A stretch of DNA of 64,000 nucleotides from Novosphingobium clariflavum (GTDB taxonomy: Bacteria; Pseudomonadota; Alphaproteobacteria; Sphingomonadales; Sphingomonadaceae): NCBI RefSeq assembly GCF_026420865.1, contig NZ_JAPCWC010000002.1, forward strand, positions 310,001-374,000, given 5' to 3'. The notes below the pieces were generated by a model, which made no database searches, was not told where the DNA came from, and saw only the letters and a program-made list of their open reading frames with translations. Position 1 is the first letter of the stretch; every line of letters starts with the position of its first letter. Shown here in pieces: positions 8,487 through 20,612 of the stretch. Both the position numbers and the translations under genes were made by a program.

Positions 8487-11400
8487 GCGCCCTCTCCCGT
8501 CCCGGGATCGGAATCCCTGGGTTCAGACCGGCCACCGAGCGAGGTGATCCACTCATCCAGCCGCATCAACTGGTCGTAATCGGCGTAGGAACCCAGTTCC
8601 GGATTGAGCCTTGCCGTGAACGGCTCGGTGCCCAGGATCCAGCGGTCGAGCGCGTCGTTCAGATAGTCCTCGGTATGCGGCATGAACTCGTCCGGCAACA
8701 CGCCGGTGCGCTTGCTGCCTTCCTTGAGCGGGGTGGTGGTGTAACCGATGCCATCCTTGTTCTTGGCCATCGACCAGTATTCGAAGGCCTGCGCCTCGCC
8801 GTGGATGACCTTGTCGTCCAGATCCTTGAACCCGCCCGCTTCGGCAATCATCGCGACAAGGCCAAGCTGCAGCGCGAAGCCCTCTTCCACGCGGCGCGTC
8901 GTCGGCGGCGAACCGGTCTTGTAGTCGACCACCGCGAGCTTGCCGTCCGCCAGCCGGTCGATACGGTCGGCCCGGCCGTGAACCTTGATGCCGCGATAAT
9001 CCATGCCGCCCTTCGCTTCCGTGGCGATGACGCGGCGGCCATGGGTCTTGTGCGCCAGCACGAGATCGCGGAACGTATCGAGCGCGGCGGAAAGACGCGG
9101 CCACCACAGCGCACGCATCAGCGGATGGGCGTTCTTCTCCACCAGGACTTGCTGCGCGATCGGGTGCAATCCGTCGACCGGCTCGCCCGCGCGGTGCCAG
9201 CGCTCCATCACCAGGTGCGCGACTTCGCCCTTCCAGGCCGCGCTCGGCTCCGCGTCCAGCGCATCGAGACGCGATAGGCCGAGGACCGCATTGGCGTAGA
9301 ATTCGTAAGGATCGCCGCGCAGGCGGTCGAGCCCGGTGACCGAGAGGTCCACCCGGCGCTGCTCCGCGCTGGGCATCGGCTGCGGGCGCGGATGCGCGGG
9401 AACCGGGGCGCCATCGTCGATCATGCGGGCAAGGCGCAGCGCCTCGGTCTCGACATGGCGCTCCGCCTGTTCGCCCAGCAACGCCTTGACGCGCAGCACG
9501 AAGCGCGAGGGGATCACCGGGCCGCCGGCATCGCGCAGCGCCCAGCTGAGCACCACTTCGGGTGCGCCCAATGCTGCGGCAAGGTCGTGCGCCGCAAGGC
9601 CGATGCGGAAGTCGGCTCCCGGCACCCCCAGCGCGCGCAGCACGGCGGGCGGCAGCAGCGCGTCCTGCGCGGGAGCGGCGGGCCAGGTGCCCTCCACCAG
9701 TCCGCCGCAGATGACCAGATCGGCGCGGCTCATGCGCGCTTCCAGCAGGCCGTAGATCGAGACGCGCGGATGGCCGCCCCAGGGCGGGCGCACCGCACCG
9801 CGGTCCATCACGTCGCGCAGCATGGCGTGGAGTTCGCGCGGATCGAACAGCGTGCCGGCCGAGGCGGCAGCGGCGCGCAGTTCCTCCACCATGGCACTGA
9901 GCGAGCGCCCGTCCGCGCCGGACCAGATCGCCTCGCCGCAGAGCCGTTCGGCAGCATCGGCGAGCGTGCCCAGCATCGTGTCGAGCGGTTCGCCTTCATC
10001 GAGCGCGAGCAGCGGCGCCAGCAACGCCTCGACCTCGCCCCACCATTCGCCGATCTTGCGTGCCTCGGCGATTTCCGCCAGCGCGGCAAGGCCGCCGCCG
10101 GGGCGCGGTCCGCGCAGCCCCCGGTCCAGCTTGCGCGCTGATTCCAGCCAGGCCGCACGGCCTTCCCCGGCACCCGCCAGCGGATGCACCAGCAGCGCGA
10201 TCAGCGGCACCGGTGCGGCCTGATCGGCCATGACTTCGGCCAGAAGCAGCATCAGGCGGCCCGCGGCAGTCTGCGACAGCGGCAGGCCCGCGGTATCGTC
10301 GGCGGCAATGTCCCAGCGGGTGAGGTGCGCGACGACGCGCGCGGCCAGCCCGCGATCGGGGGTGATGACCGCCACGCGCCGCTCGGGCACTTCCAGCGCC
10401 TGCCGCACGAGAATGGCGATGGCCTGTGCCTCCTGTTCGGGATGCGCGCTTTCCATCATGCGCACGCCGGGCAGGCGCCGCCGTTCCGCCTCCAGCCCCA
10501 CCCATGCCGTCGAGGCCTGCGGCGGCAGGAACAGGTTGGAGATCACCGTGCTGCGCGACGGCGGCGAAGCCCCCGGACCGGAGCGGTGCCAGGCCGTCAC
10601 TTCCTCGCGGGCGATGCCCATGCGGTTCAGCAGCAGCTTGAGGTGATATTGCGGATGCGTCACCGCGTCATGGGGCCCGAACGGCGGCTCCTCCGGCCCG
10701 GCCGGATTGCCGGCGGTGCCGAGTTCCTCCCAGACGTCCTGCGGCAGCGCGAGGTCGAAGTCGGGCAGCACCACGCTGCCCTCGGGCAATTCGCTCACCA
10801 CCCGCAGCAATTTCGCCAGCGCGGGCGAGGCGCTGGTGACGCCCGCCGCGACGATCGGGAAGACCGGCGGTGCCGTGCGCCAAGCGCGGGCGGCATGCTC
10901 GAACAGCTGGTTGCGCCGCTCCGGCGCGTCGATCTCGCCGCGTGCCGCGAGTTCCGCCAGCCAGTATTGCTGCACTTTCAGGAAGGTACGGGTGTTGTCG
11001 GTCCAGTGACTGGCGAGTTCCCCGACCACGCCGATCACCCGCTCGCTCATCAGGTCGAGCGGGGCAATCCCCTCGACCAGCAGGCGGTCCATCGTCCGGC
11101 CCAGTTCCCACGCACGGCGCAGCAGCGCCGCGCCCTTGCCCGCCGCATCGCCGTCGACTTCGCGCAGGTAATGGGCCAGCCGCAGCCAGCGGCGGGTAGG
11201 ATCGGCCGCCGGCGCAATGTCTGCCGCGCCGAGCGGATCGAGCAGCGGGCCCAGCGTCTCGTCAAGGTCGAGATCGCCCACCACCACCATGCGCGGCAGC
11301 AGCAGGCCCGGCGTCTCGACGCTGCCCGCATGGCGCACGAAGGCCTCGGTCACCGTGCGCACGGCGCGGCGACTGGGCAGCAGCAGGGTCAGCCGGGCAA

Positions 11401-11509
11401 GGCCAAGCTCGCCCTGCCCGTAACGCGGTGCCAGGCCCGCCACGAGGGCGTCCGCGAAACCGCGATGTGCTGCAATCGAATAGACTTTCGGCCCGGCCCT
11501 CTCAGGCAC
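8483..11509 (-). CDS. addB: AddB, double-strand break repair protein
   Basis: 1008-residue partner of AddA: an inactivated helicase scaffold involved in recombination-hotspot recognition, with its own C-terminal nuclease. The N-terminus (LLPSRRAVRTVTEAF) and the nuclease motif RADRIDRLADGKLAVVDYKTG (around residue 860) match the alphaproteobacterial AddB type. Where Bacillus AddB has iron-sulfur-ligating Cys near CPFRYF-like motifs, this protein reads GDPYEFYANAVL and shows no Cys cluster at the C-terminus, so an Fe-S staple is probably absent. It overlaps the murU stop by eight bases and the addA start by four. Confidence 0.95.
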   Translation of the reverse strand: MPERAGPKVYSIAAHRGFADALVAGLAPRYGQGELGLARLTLLLPSRRAVRTVTEAFVRHAGSVETPGLLLPRMVVVGDLDLDETLGPLLDPLGAADIAPAADPTRRWLRLAHYLREVDGDAAGKGAALLRRAWELGRTMDRLLVEGIAPLDLMSERVIGVVGELASHWTDNTRTFLKVQQYWLAELAARGEIDAPERRNQLFEHAARAWRTAPPVFPIVAAGVTSASPALAKLLRVVSELPEGSVVLPDFDLALPQDVWEELGTAGNPAGPEEPPFGPHDAVTHPQYHLKLLLNRMGIAREEVTAWHRSGPGASPPSRSTVISNLFLPPQASTAWVGLEAERRRLPGVRMMESAHPEQEAQAIAILVRQALEVPERRVAVITPDRGLAARVVAHLTRWDIAADDTAGLPLSQTAAGRLMLLLAEVMADQAAPVPLIALLVHPLAGAGEGRAAWLESARKLDRGLRGPRPGGGLAALAEIAEARKIGEWWGEVEALLAPLLALDEGEPLDTMLGTLADAAERLCGEAIWSGADGRSLSAMVEELRAAAASAGTLFDPRELHAMLRDVMDRGAVRPPWGGHPRVSIYGLLEARMSRADLVICGGLVEGTWPAAPAQDALLPPAVLRALGVPGADFRIGLAAHDLAAALGAPEVVLSWALRDAGGPVIPSRFVLRVKALLGEQAERHVETEALRLARMIDDGAPVPAHPRPQPMPSAEQRRVDLSVTGLDRLRGDPYEFYANAVLGLSRLDALDAEPSAAWKGEVAHLVMERWHRAGEPVDGLHPIAQQVLVEKNAHPLMRALWWPRLSAALDTFRDLVLAHKTHGRRVIATEAKGGMDYRGIKVHGRADRIDRLADGKLAVVDYKTGSPPTTRRVEEGFALQLGLVAMIAEAGGFKDLDDKVIHGEAQAFEYWSMAKNKDGIGYTTTPLKEGSKRTGVLPDEFMPHTEDYLNDALDRWILGTEPFTARLNPELGSYADYDQLMRLDEWITSLGGRSEPRDSDPGTGEGA

Positions 11510-12227
11510 GGGTCAGCCAATCCTCGGTCGGCCGAATCGCCGCCGGTTCACCCACTTCGAACCACATGCCGGTATGGGTAATGCCGTAGAGACGGCCTTC
11601 CTCGATCGCGCGGCTCCACAGCAGGTTGGTGGAGAACGGCCCTTCCGGCGCATCGCGCAGCAGACGCTTCGACACCAGTTGGATGCCCATGTAGATGAAC
11701 GGCGCGACATGGCCGGGCTTGCGGCGCGAGACACGGCCCACGGCATCGAGATGGAAGTCGCCGGCGCCCCGATGGTGCATTGCCTGCGGATGCGGCACCA
11801 CCAGCAGCAGCGCGTCCATGCGTTCCTCGTCCCAGGCGCGCGAGAGTTCGTGGAACACGTCCTCCGGACCGTCGAGCCAGATATTGTCGCTGTTGAGGCA
11901 GAAGAACGTCTCGGGCAGCAGCGGCGCGGCCTTGACCATGCCGCCGCCGGTTTCGAGAAGCTGCGCGCGCTCGTCCGAAACGGCCACCTGCGGTCCCTGG
12001 TGACGCGCCTTGAAGTGTCCTTCCAGCGCGTCGGCAAGGTAGTGGACGTTGACCACCGCCTTCTCGATCCCGGCTGCATCCAGCTTGTCGAGCGTATGAT
12101 CGATCAGCGACTTGCCCGCCACCCGCACGAGCGGCTTGGGCTGGGTGGCGGTGAGCGGGCGCATGCGCTTGCCGATGCCGGCGGCCAGCACCATCGCGGT
12201 ATCGCTGGCGAGCGGGCCCCGGTTCAT
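11502..12227 (-). CDS. murU: MurU-type N-acetylmuramate-1-phosphate uridylyltransferase
   Basis: 241-residue nucleotidyltransferase. LAAGIGKRMRPLTATQPKPL at about 14-33 is the signature NTP-binding loop, and LNSDNIW supplies the metal-binding Asp. With the adjacent kinase AmgK it forms the anabolic recycling route in which MurNAc-1-phosphate is converted directly to UDP-MurNAc, bypassing de novo synthesis; in characterised bacteria this lowers fosfomycin sensitivity. The assignment rests on family plus the amgK pairing. The start overlaps the amgK stop by four bases and its end overlaps the addB start. Confidence 0.85.
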   Translation of the reverse strand: MNRGPLASDTAMVLAAGIGKRMRPLTATQPKPLVRVAGKSLIDHTLDKLDAAGIEKAVVNVHYLADALEGHFKARHQGPQVAVSDERAQLLETGGGMVKAAPLLPETFFCLNSDNIWLDGPEDVFHELSRAWDEERMDALLLVVPHPQAMHHRGAGDFHLDAVGRVSRRKPGHVAPFIYMGIQLVSKRLLRDAPEGPFSTNLLWSRAIEEGRLYGITHTGMWFEVGEPAAIRPTEDWLTRA

Positions 12228-13222
12228 GCCGCGAAGCTCCCGCCATTGGCCGCGCGCAGGTCATCGGGCACGTTGGCATCGAACCAGCGGGCCACCGGCT
12301 CCAGCGCCGGATGGGCAAGATCCCGCTCCAGCTGCGCCCATACGCGCGGGATCAGATCGAGGTAGCGCGGCTTGCCGTCGCGCTTGAACAGGCGCACGAA
12401 GATGCCGACGATCTTGGTGTTGCGCTGCGCGCCGAGGCGGGCGTAATCGGCCAGGAACGTCTCGGGATCGACCCCGGTCGCGCGCAGGTAATGGTCGAAC
12501 ATCTCGGCCTCCAGCTCGGGCGAAACATCGCGGCGGGCATCCTGCAGCAGCGAGACGAGATCATAGGCCGGGTGACCGATCAGCGCGTCCTGGAAGTCCA
12601 GCAGCCCCTGCTTTTCGAGCGCGCCGAGCAGCATGATGTTCTCGGCGTGATAGTCGCGCAGCACGGTGACGCCGGGACGCTGGCGGGGCAGCATTTCGCC
12701 CAGCACGCTTTCCCACGCGGCGCTGAAACCGGCGGCGTCGACCGAGAGGCCCTGCGCGGGCGCATACCATTCGAGGAACAGCCGCACCTCGCGCTGGTAC
12801 TCGCTCATCGAATAATCGAGGAACGGCCCGGGCGGCAGCTTGTGGAGCTGCACCAGCGCATCGATCGCGCCCTTGTAGATCGCGCGTTCGTCGTCCGGCC
12901 ACTGGTCGATGTAGTCGCGCATGCGCGCATCGCCGAAGTCTTCCATCAGCACCAGGCCGCGCTCGGCCTGCTCGGCCAGGATGCGCGGGCTGCGCATGCC
13001 GTTGGCATCGAGCCAGCGCGCCGCGCGCAGGAACGGCTGCGGGTCCTCGGTCGGCGGCGGGGCATCCATCAGCATCGCGCATTCGCCATGCGCCCCGCGC
13101 ACGCGGAAGTAGCGGCGGAACGACGCATCGCCGGCCAGCGGCTCGACTGTGGCGCCCTGCCATCCGGCATCGGCAAGGAAGGGCGCGAGGCCCTTGGGAA
13201 GATCGGCGGGAATCGTGGTCAT
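12224..13222 (-). CDS. amgK: AmgK-type N-acetylmuramate/N-acetylglucosamine anomeric kinase
   Basis: 332-residue aminoglycoside-phosphotransferase-fold kinase that phosphorylates C1 of MurNAc (and GlcNAc) during peptidoglycan recycling. The catalytic loop LRDYHAENIMLL is near residue 192 and the metal-binding LLDFQDALIGHPAYDL follows. The ATG at 13222 was chosen: it overlaps the tsaE stop as ATGA, the spacing seen at most junctions of this operon, while an upstream TTG at 13243 would overlap further. It works with MurU, encoded immediately downstream. Confidence 0.87.
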   Translation of the reverse strand: MTTIPADLPKGLAPFLADAGWQGATVEPLAGDASFRRYFRVRGAHGECAMLMDAPPPTEDPQPFLRAARWLDANGMRSPRILAEQAERGLVLMEDFGDARMRDYIDQWPDDERAIYKGAIDALVQLHKLPPGPFLDYSMSEYQREVRLFLEWYAPAQGLSVDAAGFSAAWESVLGEMLPRQRPGVTVLRDYHAENIMLLGALEKQGLLDFQDALIGHPAYDLVSLLQDARRDVSPELEAEMFDHYLRATGVDPETFLADYARLGAQRNTKIVGIFVRLFKRDGKPRYLDLIPRVWAQLERDLAHPALEPVARWFDANVPDDLRAANGGSFAA

Positions 13223-13665
13223 TGCGGGATTCGCCCTAACCAATCCGCCCCCGCTTCGACAATGGCGATCCTGCCCTCTTCCGCAACTTCCAGCGTAATC
13301 GAGAGGCAGCCCGGCTCATGTTTGAACCCGCCGGCGTGATCGGGCCACTCGGCAAGGAGTGCGGCGCCCTGCCGGTAGTCGTCGAGACCGATCTCGTCCG
13401 CCTCGGAAGGATCGGCCAGCCGGTAGAAGTCGGCATGGATCAGCGGCAGGCGGACCGCCGGCGGATCGTAGACCTCGATGATCGCGAAACTGGGCGAAGG
13501 CACTTCGCCCTGATACCCGAGACCGGCGATGATCGCGCGGGCGAGCGTGGTCTTGCCAGCGCCAAGGCCGCCCTCCAGCGCGACGACATCGTCCGGCCAC
13601 AAGGCCTCGGCAATGGCGCGGCCAAGCCGGTCCATCGCCGCAAGATCGGGAAGCGCAATCTTCAT
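13219..13665 (-). CDS. tsaE: TsaE, tRNA threonylcarbamoyladenosine biosynthesis ATPase
   Basis: 148-residue P-loop protein needed with TsaB, TsaC and TsaD for the t6A37 modification of ANN-decoding tRNAs. Walker A EGGLGAGKTT is at residues 31-40, followed by the family motifs PSPSFAII and HADFYRL. It overlaps divL upstream (four bases) and amgK downstream (four bases). The length is normal for the family. Confidence 0.95.
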   Translation of the reverse strand: MKIALPDLAAMDRLGRAIAEALWPDDVVALEGGLGAGKTTLARAIIAGLGYQGEVPSPSFAIIEVYDPPAVRLPLIHADFYRLADPSEADEIGLDDYRQGAALLAEWPDHAGGFKHEPGCLSITLEVAEEGRIAIVEAGADWLGRIPQ

Positions 13666-16022
13666 TCGGGAAGCTCCACCAGCGCGCTGGTCCCCTTGCC
13701 GCGTTCGGAAACGAGCCGCAGCGCGCCGCCGTGCGCCTCGACCAGCTGGCGCGCCAGCGGCAGGCCGAGCCCCTGGCTGCGCTCCACCGACTTGCCGTCG
13801 GCGCTCTGCTTCATGCCGTCGAGCGCGAGGGCGAGACTGCGATTGTCCATGCCCTGCCCGCGATCCTGCACGAGAATCTGCACCACGCCCTCGCCCTCGG
13901 GCGACTTGCGTCGTGCCATCTGCACGAGAATGCGCTGTCCGCGCGGCGAGGCGGCCATGGCGTTGTCGACCAGATGGCCGACCGCCCGCGCCAGACGCCG
14001 GCGGTCGCCCGGGAAGGGCCGCAGCAGCCCGTCGGCCCGCAAGTCGAGCACCAGCCCGGCACGTTCCAGACGCCCGGCCCGTTCCTCCACCACCGAGCGG
14101 ATGAAGGGCATCGGGTCGATCTCTTCCTTCTTGAGCGGCAGCAGCCCGGCCTCGCTCTGCGACAGGTCGAGCAGGCTGTCGATGTGCTCGCCCAGCTGGT
14201 CGACCGAGGCGATGATGGCCGCCACATATTCCTGCCCGCCGGGATTGAGCTCGCCGCCCACGCCCGCTTCCAGCAATTCGGCAAATCCGCCGATCGAGGT
14301 GAGCGGGGTGCGCAATTCATAGCTGATCTTGGCGAGGAAGCGGGTCTTGATCGCGTCCGCCTCGATCAGCGCCTCGTTGCTTTCGCGCAGCGCCGCTTCG
14401 GCCTTCTGCGAATCCGTGATGTCGAGCACCGCCAGCAGGCCGTTGCCGTCGGGCAGCGGCACGCCCGCATATTCGAGCATCCTGCCGTCGGCGAGCGCGA
14501 TCCGCCCGCCCTTCTGGGTGCGGTCCAGCGCGGCGGCACGCACGGCCACACCGATCGCTTCGGCCTCGGCCGGACGCATGAGCCGCGGCGCGATCTTCTT
14601 GAGCAAGGCCTCGACGTGCGGGTGGGTATCGAGAAAATCGCTCTCCATGCCCCAGTCGGCGGCAAAGCGGCGGTTCCACAGCTGCACGCGGCCATCGGGC
14701 GCAAAGACTGCGACCGATTCGTACAGGCTGTCGAACATCGCCGTGCGCGTGCGCAGCAGCGTGTCGCGCACCGCCGAGAGGCGCAGCTGTTCGGTGCGAT
14801 CTTCCGCGATCAGCAGCAGCCCGCCGTCGGGCAGCGGCTGGGCGACGATACGCAGGTGCGTACCGTCCGACAGCGTCCAGGCTTCCTCATGGCTCTCGCT
14901 GGAGGCGAACCAGGCGCCCTTCTCGCGCCGCCAGGCCGGGAAGTCGCGCACTTCGGGAACCCGCTGGGCATCACGCGCGGCATCGAGCAGGCGTTCGAAC
15001 ACCGGCGGGTCTTGCAGCACTTTCGGCTCCAGCTTGAACAGGCGCTGGAACGGCTGGTTGGCAAAGCTCAGGCGCTTGCGGGCATCGAACTGGGCGACAC
15101 CGGCGGACAGCTGGTCCAGCAGGGCCCGCTGCGCATCGCGGAAAGCCCGGAACGAGCGCGACATTTCCTCGAGATCTTCGATGTCCACCGCGTAACCGGC
15201 AACCCCGTCATCGCCCAGCGGCAAGTCGCTGACCCGCATCGCCCGGCGCTGGCCGTCGATCGTGGTGGAAACGATGCGCTGGATCGGCGCGCCCTTCTGC
15301 GCGGCGATCCGCGCGACTTGCGCGGGGCTGACGCCATCGACGTTCTCGACGAGTTCGGTACCCGCCGCCACCACGCCTTGCGCACTCTCGCCGCCGACCG
15401 CAGTGACATAGGCCGAGTTCACCAGTTGCAGTTCGCCATCCGGACGGCGGAACCACATCGGCATCGGCGCCGCCTCGATCAGCGAGACCAGGGCGGTGAA
15501 GTCGCCCCGCGCGCGCGCCGCCTCATCGCGCAGGCGGACAAGTTCGCCCTCGCTGTCGGAAAAGTCGAAAAGCCAGACCAGCGCCGCACCGCCAGGCGAG
15601 ACCTGCGGATCGGCAAGATGGCCGCGCAGCGCCAGCGAACGTGCCGAATTGCGCGGCGTCACGACCATGCGGAAGGGCGCGGCGCTCTTCTGGGTGCGGC
15701 GTACCGCCTCGGTCAGTTCGGCCAGCTTGTCGGAAGGAAGGCCGCGGTCGCCGCCGTCGAGTTCGGACAGGAACTGGGGCACCGCGTCAAAACCCAGCCA
15801 CTGGGCAACGCGCGGCGGCCCCTCGATGCGGCCGTCGGAACGCACGAGCAGCGGGATCGCCGGCGATTCCTCAACCATGCGGGCCAGGCGCCGGGCGGAA
15901 CGAAGCTGCGCTTCCGCGCGCTTCTGGCGGCCTCTGGCGGAAAGCACCGCCCAGGCCGCCGCCAGCATCCATGCGGCAAGAAGCAACCCGATTACGAGAG
16001 GTACGAAGCGTTCGTGATCCAT
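13662..16022 (-). CDS. divL: DivL-type PAS sensor kinase homologue with Tyr at the phospho-acceptor site
   Basis: 786 residues: an N-terminal membrane anchor (about 8-28), several PAS-like regions (about 45-540), a HisKA domain and a C-terminal HATPase. The H-box reads ISYELRTPL: Tyr568 (codon at 14319-14321, TAT on the minus strand) replaces the phosphorylated His. This is the hallmark of Caulobacter DivL, which has Tyr550 and controls CckA-CtrA signalling and cell polarity. The N-box (HLVDNAMAAS) and G-boxes (DRGQGMD, QGLGLPLA) remain. Length, architecture and the tsaE neighbour also fit DivL. It is probably a pseudokinase/allosteric partner rather than a phospho-donor. First gene of the overlapping operon. 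Confidence 0.88.
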   Translation of the reverse strand: MDHERFVPLVIGLLLAAWMLAAAWAVLSARGRQKRAEAQLRSARRLARMVEESPAIPLLVRSDGRIEGPPRVAQWLGFDAVPQFLSELDGGDRGLPSDKLAELTEAVRRTQKSAAPFRMVVTPRNSARSLALRGHLADPQVSPGGAALVWLFDFSDSEGELVRLRDEAARARGDFTALVSLIEAAPMPMWFRRPDGELQLVNSAYVTAVGGESAQGVVAAGTELVENVDGVSPAQVARIAAQKGAPIQRIVSTTIDGQRRAMRVSDLPLGDDGVAGYAVDIEDLEEMSRSFRAFRDAQRALLDQLSAGVAQFDARKRLSFANQPFQRLFKLEPKVLQDPPVFERLLDAARDAQRVPEVRDFPAWRREKGAWFASSESHEEAWTLSDGTHLRIVAQPLPDGGLLLIAEDRTEQLRLSAVRDTLLRTRTAMFDSLYESVAVFAPDGRVQLWNRRFAADWGMESDFLDTHPHVEALLKKIAPRLMRPAEAEAIGVAVRAAALDRTQKGGRIALADGRMLEYAGVPLPDGNGLLAVLDITDSQKAEAALRESNEALIEADAIKTRFLAKISYELRTPLTSIGGFAELLEAGVGGELNPGGQEYVAAIIASVDQLGEHIDSLLDLSQSEAGLLPLKKEEIDPMPFIRSVVEERAGRLERAGLVLDLRADGLLRPFPGDRRRLARAVGHLVDNAMAASPRGQRILVQMARRKSPEGEGVVQILVQDRGQGMDNRSLALALDGMKQSADGKSVERSQGLGLPLARQLVEAHGGALRLVSERGKGTSALVELPE

Positions 16023-16059
16023 TCACCCCCGGCTATGCTGTCCCCGCGCCGCAAAGACA

Positions 16060-16095
16060 ATGGGGAGAGTACCGCAGCGCCGGTACTCTCCCCAT
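16060..16095 (-). terminator. perfect 14-bp hairpin, distal of two after ahcY
   Basis: ATGGGGAGAGTACC (16060-16073) pairs perfectly with 16082-16095 around an eight-base loop. On the minus strand it is followed by TTGTCTTTG. It lies between ahcY and divL, both minus, so it may terminate ahcY transcription or form part of the divL leader. Confidence 0.6.
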
Positions 16096-16150
16096 GTTGT
16101 TCGTGGATTTGGCATTGTCTGAAAATTCGCCACAGGCGAATCTTGCCGCA

Positions 16151-16178
16151 CCGGGAATGCCCGGATGGGCATTCCCGG
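16151..16178 (-). terminator. perfect 12-bp hairpin just after ahcY
   Basis: CCGGGAATGCCC (16151-16162), a four-base loop, then GGGCATTCCCGG (16167-16178): a perfect GC-rich stem starting nine bases after the ahcY stop. There is no T-tract, so termination or 3'-end protection are both possible. Confidence 0.6.
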
Positions 16179-16187
16179 CCAAACCCA

Positions 16188-17603
<1,416 letters not shown>

Positions 17604-17705
17604 GGGCGCGAACTCCTGGAAGTGTTTGCTCTACGGCCCCTGCGCCGGAATGGCGTAGGGCGCCGCAATGGTGCCGTCCCTACCCGTTCGCTTTGCCCGA
17701 CGCAA

Positions 17706-17725
17706 ATATAAAGATATCTTTATAT
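17706..17725. promoter_or_regulatory. 20-bp perfect palindrome upstream of ahcY, SahR-type operator candidate
   Basis: ATATAAAGATATCTTTATAT is a perfect palindrome in an otherwise GC-rich region, 103 bases upstream of the ahcY start. ArsR-family SahR regulators of the SAM/SAH cycle in Proteobacteria bind palindromes with an AAAGATATCTTT-like core before ahcY, metH and metF. The assignment is from that known pattern; no sahR gene is in the window. Confidence 0.75.
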
Positions 17726-17754
17726 GCGCATCGGTAGATCCCGCCGGGGCACGG

Positions 17755-17786
17755 AAAAAGGGGCGGGAGAACACGCGCCCCCGCCC
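17755..17786 (-). terminator. rho-independent terminator of katG
   Basis: On the minus strand GGGCGGG (plus 17780-17786) and CCCGCCC (plus 17761-17767) form a 7-bp stem with a 12-base loop, followed by a T-run (plus 17755-17759 is AAAAA). It lies 24 bases after the katG stop and before the ahcY operator. Confidence 0.7.
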
Positions 17787-17810
17787 GTCCCGGCTTCGAC
17801 CTGACGCCGT

Positions 17811-20612
<2,802 letters not shown>

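Noticed and set aside
17604..17705. SAH riboswitch in the ahcY leader
   Set aside because: A GTAGGG/CCCTAC stem exists at 17655-17683, but I could not fit the SAH riboswitch consensus, and the operator palindrome explains regulation better.
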